Below, in pieces: positions 7,001-9,566 of a DNA stretch of 9,566 nucleotides; the first letter of the stretch is position 1, and each line of letters starts with the position of its first letter. The notes below the pieces were generated by a model, which was not told the DNA's origin, made no database searches, and saw only the letters and a list, made by a program, of their open reading frames with translations. A program made the position numbers and the translations under genes. Origin of the DNA: an uncultured Hyphomonadaceae bacterium (GTDB lineage Bacteria > Pseudomonadota > Alphaproteobacteria > Caulobacterales > Hyphomonadaceae); the NCBI GenBank assembly GCA_937873805.1, contig CALMWO010000520.1, positions 1 through 9,566 on the forward strand. The letters are read 5' to 3'.

Positions 7001-7752
7001 TGAATCAGGGCGTGATGACACGGACGGATTCCCCGATCGATAGGGCAGCCGAGTTGCTGCGCCGCAAAATGACAAGCCTGAACGGCCTGTCGGAAACGCT
7101 TCTGCGCGATGTCAGGGCGCTTGCCCGCGACCGCGTCGAGATTTCGGCCAACCGGCCGATCGTGAAGGAAAACGAGCGCTGCCCGCAGATCTATCTGGTT
7201 GAATCGGGCTGGGTGTTCCGTTCGCGCGGATTGGCCTCCGGTCGCCGGCAGATCGTGAATTATGCGCTGCCCGGCGACATCCTCTGCGCCGATAGCGTGC
7301 TGTTCAAGGCGTCCAGCTTCGACCTGACCGCGCGCACGCCGGTGAGCCTGATCCGTATCGAGGCGCCACAGGGCGCGGAGCTGTTCGAACGCTACCCCGG
7401 CCTTGCCGCGGCTGTCGCCTGGACGATGGGACAGGAGGACTCGATCCTGGCCGAGCGCGTGGTTTCGCTTGGCCGCCGCGACAGTCTTGAAAAGCTGGCC
7501 CATGCGCTTTGTGAGCTGGAAGCAAGATTGTCCGCTATCGGACAGATGCGTGGACGGACGATCGAGCTGCCGCTCAATCAGGAAGACTTCGCCGACATTC
7601 TCGGGATCAGCGTGATCCATGTGAACCGGACATTCCGGCGCCTGTCGGAAGAGAAGACGGCGGAATACCGCAAGGGCGCGATCGACCTGCTCGACCGCAG
7701 CCGTCTGGCCGAGATTTCGTCCTTCGACCCGGCCTATCTCCACTTCGAGTAA
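7000..7752 (+). CDS. Crp/Fnr-family transcriptional regulator
   Basis: A 250-residue DNA-binding regulator. Parts in order: an N-terminal helix region (about 13-45); a cyclic-nucleotide-binding-like beta barrel (about 50-135) with IYLVESGWVFRSR (64-76) and RRQIVNYALPGDIL (82-95); a dimerisation helix (about 140-175); and a C-terminal Crp-type winged helix with LPLNQEDFADILGISVIHVN (190-209) followed by RTFRRL. The barrel lacks the Arg-Ser pair that binds cAMP phosphate in Crp, and there is no N-terminal Cys cluster as in Fnr, so the signal is unknown. Three scattered Cys are present (C61, C96 and one near 169). The start at 7000 is favoured by its one-base overlap with the upstream small frame; ATG 7015, with AGGG just before it, is the alternative and would remove five residues. 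It probably belongs to the transcript from the EcfG-type promoter, which suggests a stress-induced secondary regulator, possibly autoregulating through the inverted repeat at 6790-6813. Confidence 0.92.
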   Translation: MNQGVMTRTDSPIDRAAELLRRKMTSLNGLSETLLRDVRALARDRVEISANRPIVKENERCPQIYLVESGWVFRSRGLASGRRQIVNYALPGDILCADSVLFKASSFDLTARTPVSLIRIEAPQGAELFERYPGLAAAVAWTMGQEDSILAERVVSLGRRDSLEKLAHALCELEARLSAIGQMRGRTIELPLNQEDFADILGISVIHVNRTFRRLSEEKTAEYRKGAIDLLDRSRLAEISSFDPAYLHFE

Positions 7753-7773
7753 CCACAAGCGATGTCAGGCTTA

Positions 7774-7790
7774 GCACCCGGCCGGGTTGC
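7774..7790. other. GC palindrome in the regulator/kinase spacer
   Basis: ACCCGGCCGGGT (7776-7787) is a perfect 12-base palindrome about 25 bases past the regulator's stop. As a hairpin it would have a very tight loop, and no T run follows, so it is not a convincing terminator. The rest of the 117-base spacer (7753-7869) shows no clear promoter, so cotranscription of regulator and kinase remains possible. Confidence 0.25.
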
Positions 7791-7869
7791 CCTATGTGCT
7801 GGAGCCGTGTGTGTCTTTGCTCTAGGGTGTCGGCCTTAGGGGTATTTGGGACGATTGGCATACAGCGCA

Positions 7870-9516
7870 ATGAGCGCAACTGGGCACCGCGCCAGAGGCT
7901 TTCCACGAACGCCCGTCACGGTTCTGATCATCGCCTTGATCATGGCTCTGGCGGCGCCCTCGCTTGCGTTCGTGGCTGTGCTGCTTTTCCAGTCAGACGC
8001 GATCAGCCACCGCCAGATGGAAGCGCGCGCCGCGCAGGGCGTGAGCGCCATTTCCCAGACGCTTGATCGCGAGCTGCGCCAGATGGTGACGAACCTCTCG
8101 GTGTTCGCCGCCAGCGGCTGGATCGAGACCGAGGAATACAGCCTGCTCCATCGCAAGGCGACGGACGCCCTGCGCGGTTCCGACACCTATCTCATAGCCG
8201 TTGACACGAGCATGCAGCAGATCCTCAACACGCGCGTGCCGTGGGGCACGCCCCTCAATCGCACCTCCGATCCGGTGTCGACCACAGAAGCGATCCAGCG
8301 CGGCGAGGTGTGGGTCTCGGATGTGTTCTTCGGGCAGACTGCGAAGAAGGACGTGTTCAATGTCGTGCTGCCGCTCATCTCGGGCGAGCGTCGCGTAGCG
8401 GCGCTCCTCATGACGCGCGATGCGGACAAGTTGAGCGAAGCCTTCCGGGAAAATCTTCCGCCGCCGAGTTGGACGTATGCGGTGCTCGACCGCGCCAACA
8501 AGCTGGTGGCCGGGCGGGCGCCCGGGGACGATCAGGCATTCCTCCTGTCCAAACTGTGCGGCCCCGATAGCGGGGAGGCCATGAGTGACCAGGTGATCGA
8601 TGGCGTCACATATTCGTCCGCCAGCGATGCGCTGGAGCCGTGGAACTGGCGCGCCTGTGTCTGGACGTCATCGGAACAGGTTGACGCGAGCACGACGCAA
8701 CGCTGGCGCAATTTCACGATCCTGACGCTTGTCGTGGTGATCGTGACGATCCTTTCAGGCGCGGCGCTGGGCCAGATGCTGGCCCGATCGATCCGGCGCG
8801 CTGCCAGTGTGGGCAAGGCGCTGGATGCGGGTGGCGACGTCCCCGAAGTCCACTCGATCGTGCGCGAGGTGGACGACGTGCTCGGCACGCTGACACGTGC
8901 GGCCCGGCGCCGGCTGAACCACGACCAGGAGCAGGCGATCCTGCTGCGGGAAACGGCGCACCGCGCCAAGAACCAGATCGCCATCGCATCCGCATTGGTG
9001 CGGCTGTCCGCCCGCTCGGCGGCGAGTGTCGATCAGTTGCGGGACGACCTGGTGGCGCGGCTTACGGCGCTCGGCCAGTCGATCGACATGATGGCGAAAA
9101 GCCCGTCGGGCGCTGTCGCGCTGAAGGATCTTGTCGCCGGGCAGCTGGAGCCGTTTGGCGCCGATCGCGGGCGACTGGCGCTCACCGGCCCCGATCTCAG
9201 CGTGTCGCCGACAACCGCGCAGTCGCTGGGCCTTGTCATCCACGAGATGGCGACGAACGCCGCGAAGTACGGCGCGTGGTCAGTCCCGGAAGGGCGCGTT
9301 CGTGTCAGTTGGATGCGCCGCGACGATGGCGGCTTGGTGCTCGGCTGGGCGGAAGAGGGCGGCCCGAAGCCCAAGCCTCAGGAGCGCACCGGGTTCGGGT
9401 CTTCGCTGATCGAGCTGATGATCGAGCGCTCGCTGGGCGGGAAGGTCACACGCGACTATGCGACGACGGGATTGGTGGCGACGTTCACGCTGAAGCCGGA
9501 AGACCCGCTCGGCTGA
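7870..9516 (+). CDS. Membrane-bound HWE-family sensor histidine kinase
   Basis: A 548-residue inner-membrane kinase expected to autophosphorylate on His and pass phosphate to a separate response regulator. Two membrane segments (about 16-40 and 282-301) enclose a ~240-residue periplasmic sensor region, probably Cache-like by size and layout; its ligand is unknown. A short linker follows, with a helix around 302-355. The kinase core has the HWE signatures: HRAKNQ with the phospho-acceptor H364, HEMATNAAKYGAWS (starting H458), WAEEGGP (W493, E495) and GFGSS (508-512). There is no receiver domain in the protein and no response regulator in the window. HWE and related HisKA_2 kinases include those that phosphorylate PhyR in the alphaproteobacterial general stress response, so PhyR is a plausible but unproven target. 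ATG 7870 is preferred; TTG 7846, with AGGGG only three bases upstream, would add eight residues. Neither has a strong ribosome site. It ends directly against a converging gene. Confidence 0.92.
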   Translation: MSATGHRARGFPRTPVTVLIIALIMALAAPSLAFVAVLLFQSDAISHRQMEARAAQGVSAISQTLDRELRQMVTNLSVFAASGWIETEEYSLLHRKATDALRGSDTYLIAVDTSMQQILNTRVPWGTPLNRTSDPVSTTEAIQRGEVWVSDVFFGQTAKKDVFNVVLPLISGERRVAALLMTRDADKLSEAFRENLPPPSWTYAVLDRANKLVAGRAPGDDQAFLLSKLCGPDSGEAMSDQVIDGVTYSSASDALEPWNWRACVWTSSEQVDASTTQRWRNFTILTLVVVIVTILSGAALGQMLARSIRRAASVGKALDAGGDVPEVHSIVREVDDVLGTLTRAARRRLNHDQEQAILLRETAHRAKNQIAIASALVRLSARSAASVDQLRDDLVARLTALGQSIDMMAKSPSGAVALKDLVAGQLEPFGADRGRLALTGPDLSVSPTTAQSLGLVIHEMATNAAKYGAWSVPEGRVRVSWMRRDDGGLVLGWAEEGGPKPKPQERTGFGSSLIELMIERSLGGKVTRDYATTGLVATFTLKPEDPLG

Positions 9517-9566
9517 TCAGTGCGCTTCCTTGGCCGCGCCGGCGTTCGCCGCCTCGGGCCGCTTCA
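9517..9566 (-). CDS. Possible 3' end of a convergent gene (partial)
   Basis: On the - strand the frame that ends at TGA (9519-9517) is open to the window edge and reads KRPEAANAGAAKEAH, an Ala-, Lys- and Glu-rich tail like many protein C-termini. Its stop codon abuts the kinase stop: TGATCA at 9514-9519 reads TGA on both strands. Only 15 codons are visible, so neither the gene nor its function can be confirmed. Confidence 0.4.
   Translation of the reverse strand, partial: KRPEAANAGAAKEAH

Noticed and set aside
5904..7043. 379-codon + strand frame across the lipoprotein and its 3' spacer
   Set aside because: It is out of frame with the clear three-repeat lipoprotein and the Crp/Fnr gene, reads as Arg/Ser-rich composition, and repeats only because the underlying DNA repeats.
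1..9566. tRNA or rRNA genes, CRISPR array, insertion sequence, phage or toxin-antitoxin genes
   Set aside because: No cloverleaf, regularly spaced repeat, transposase-like frame, terminal inverted repeat pair or paired small toxin-antitoxin frames was found on either strand; the main genes are intact and of similar composition.

Overview
The window looks like chromosomal DNA of a GC-rich alphaproteobacterium, perhaps from the Caulobacterales/Hyphomonadaceae group. This is inferred from the high GC and GC-rich third codon positions, a TonB-dependent receptor of the type common in such aquatic bacteria, an HWE-family histidine kinase, and an exact match to the alphaproteobacterial EcfG (general stress response) promoter consensus. 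No RNA gene, insertion sequence, CRISPR array or sign of recent transfer was seen.

Layout. At the left edge a few codons of a + strand gene probably end, followed by a strong hairpin (56-95) that can terminate transcripts from both sides. On the - strand come a TonB-dependent outer-membrane receptor (112-2595) and, upstream of it, the disaggregase ClpB (2820-5441), which has its own hairpin terminator between the two genes. Divergent from clpB is an outer-membrane-type lipoprotein built from three ~91-residue repeats (5659-6660).

A 223-base gap (6661-6883) holds the most informative regulatory signal: GGAAC-N17-CGTT at 6810-6835, with a 7-bp inverted repeat lying over its -35 element. Downstream is a possible 38-codon small gene (6884-7000) whose stop overlaps by one base the start of a Crp/Fnr-type regulator (7000-7752). 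After 117 bases comes a two-transmembrane HWE histidine kinase with a large periplasmic sensor region (7870-9516). A converging - strand gene seems to end immediately after it, at the window edge.

How the genes may work together. The right half reads as a stress-signalling cluster: an EcfG-type promoter, a small coupled protein, a Crp/Fnr regulator and an HWE kinase, the family that includes the kinases acting on PhyR in the general stress response. ClpB next door is a protein-quality-control gene and may be linked only by proximity. The partner response regulator, the receptor's substrate and the lipoprotein's role cannot be read from this window.
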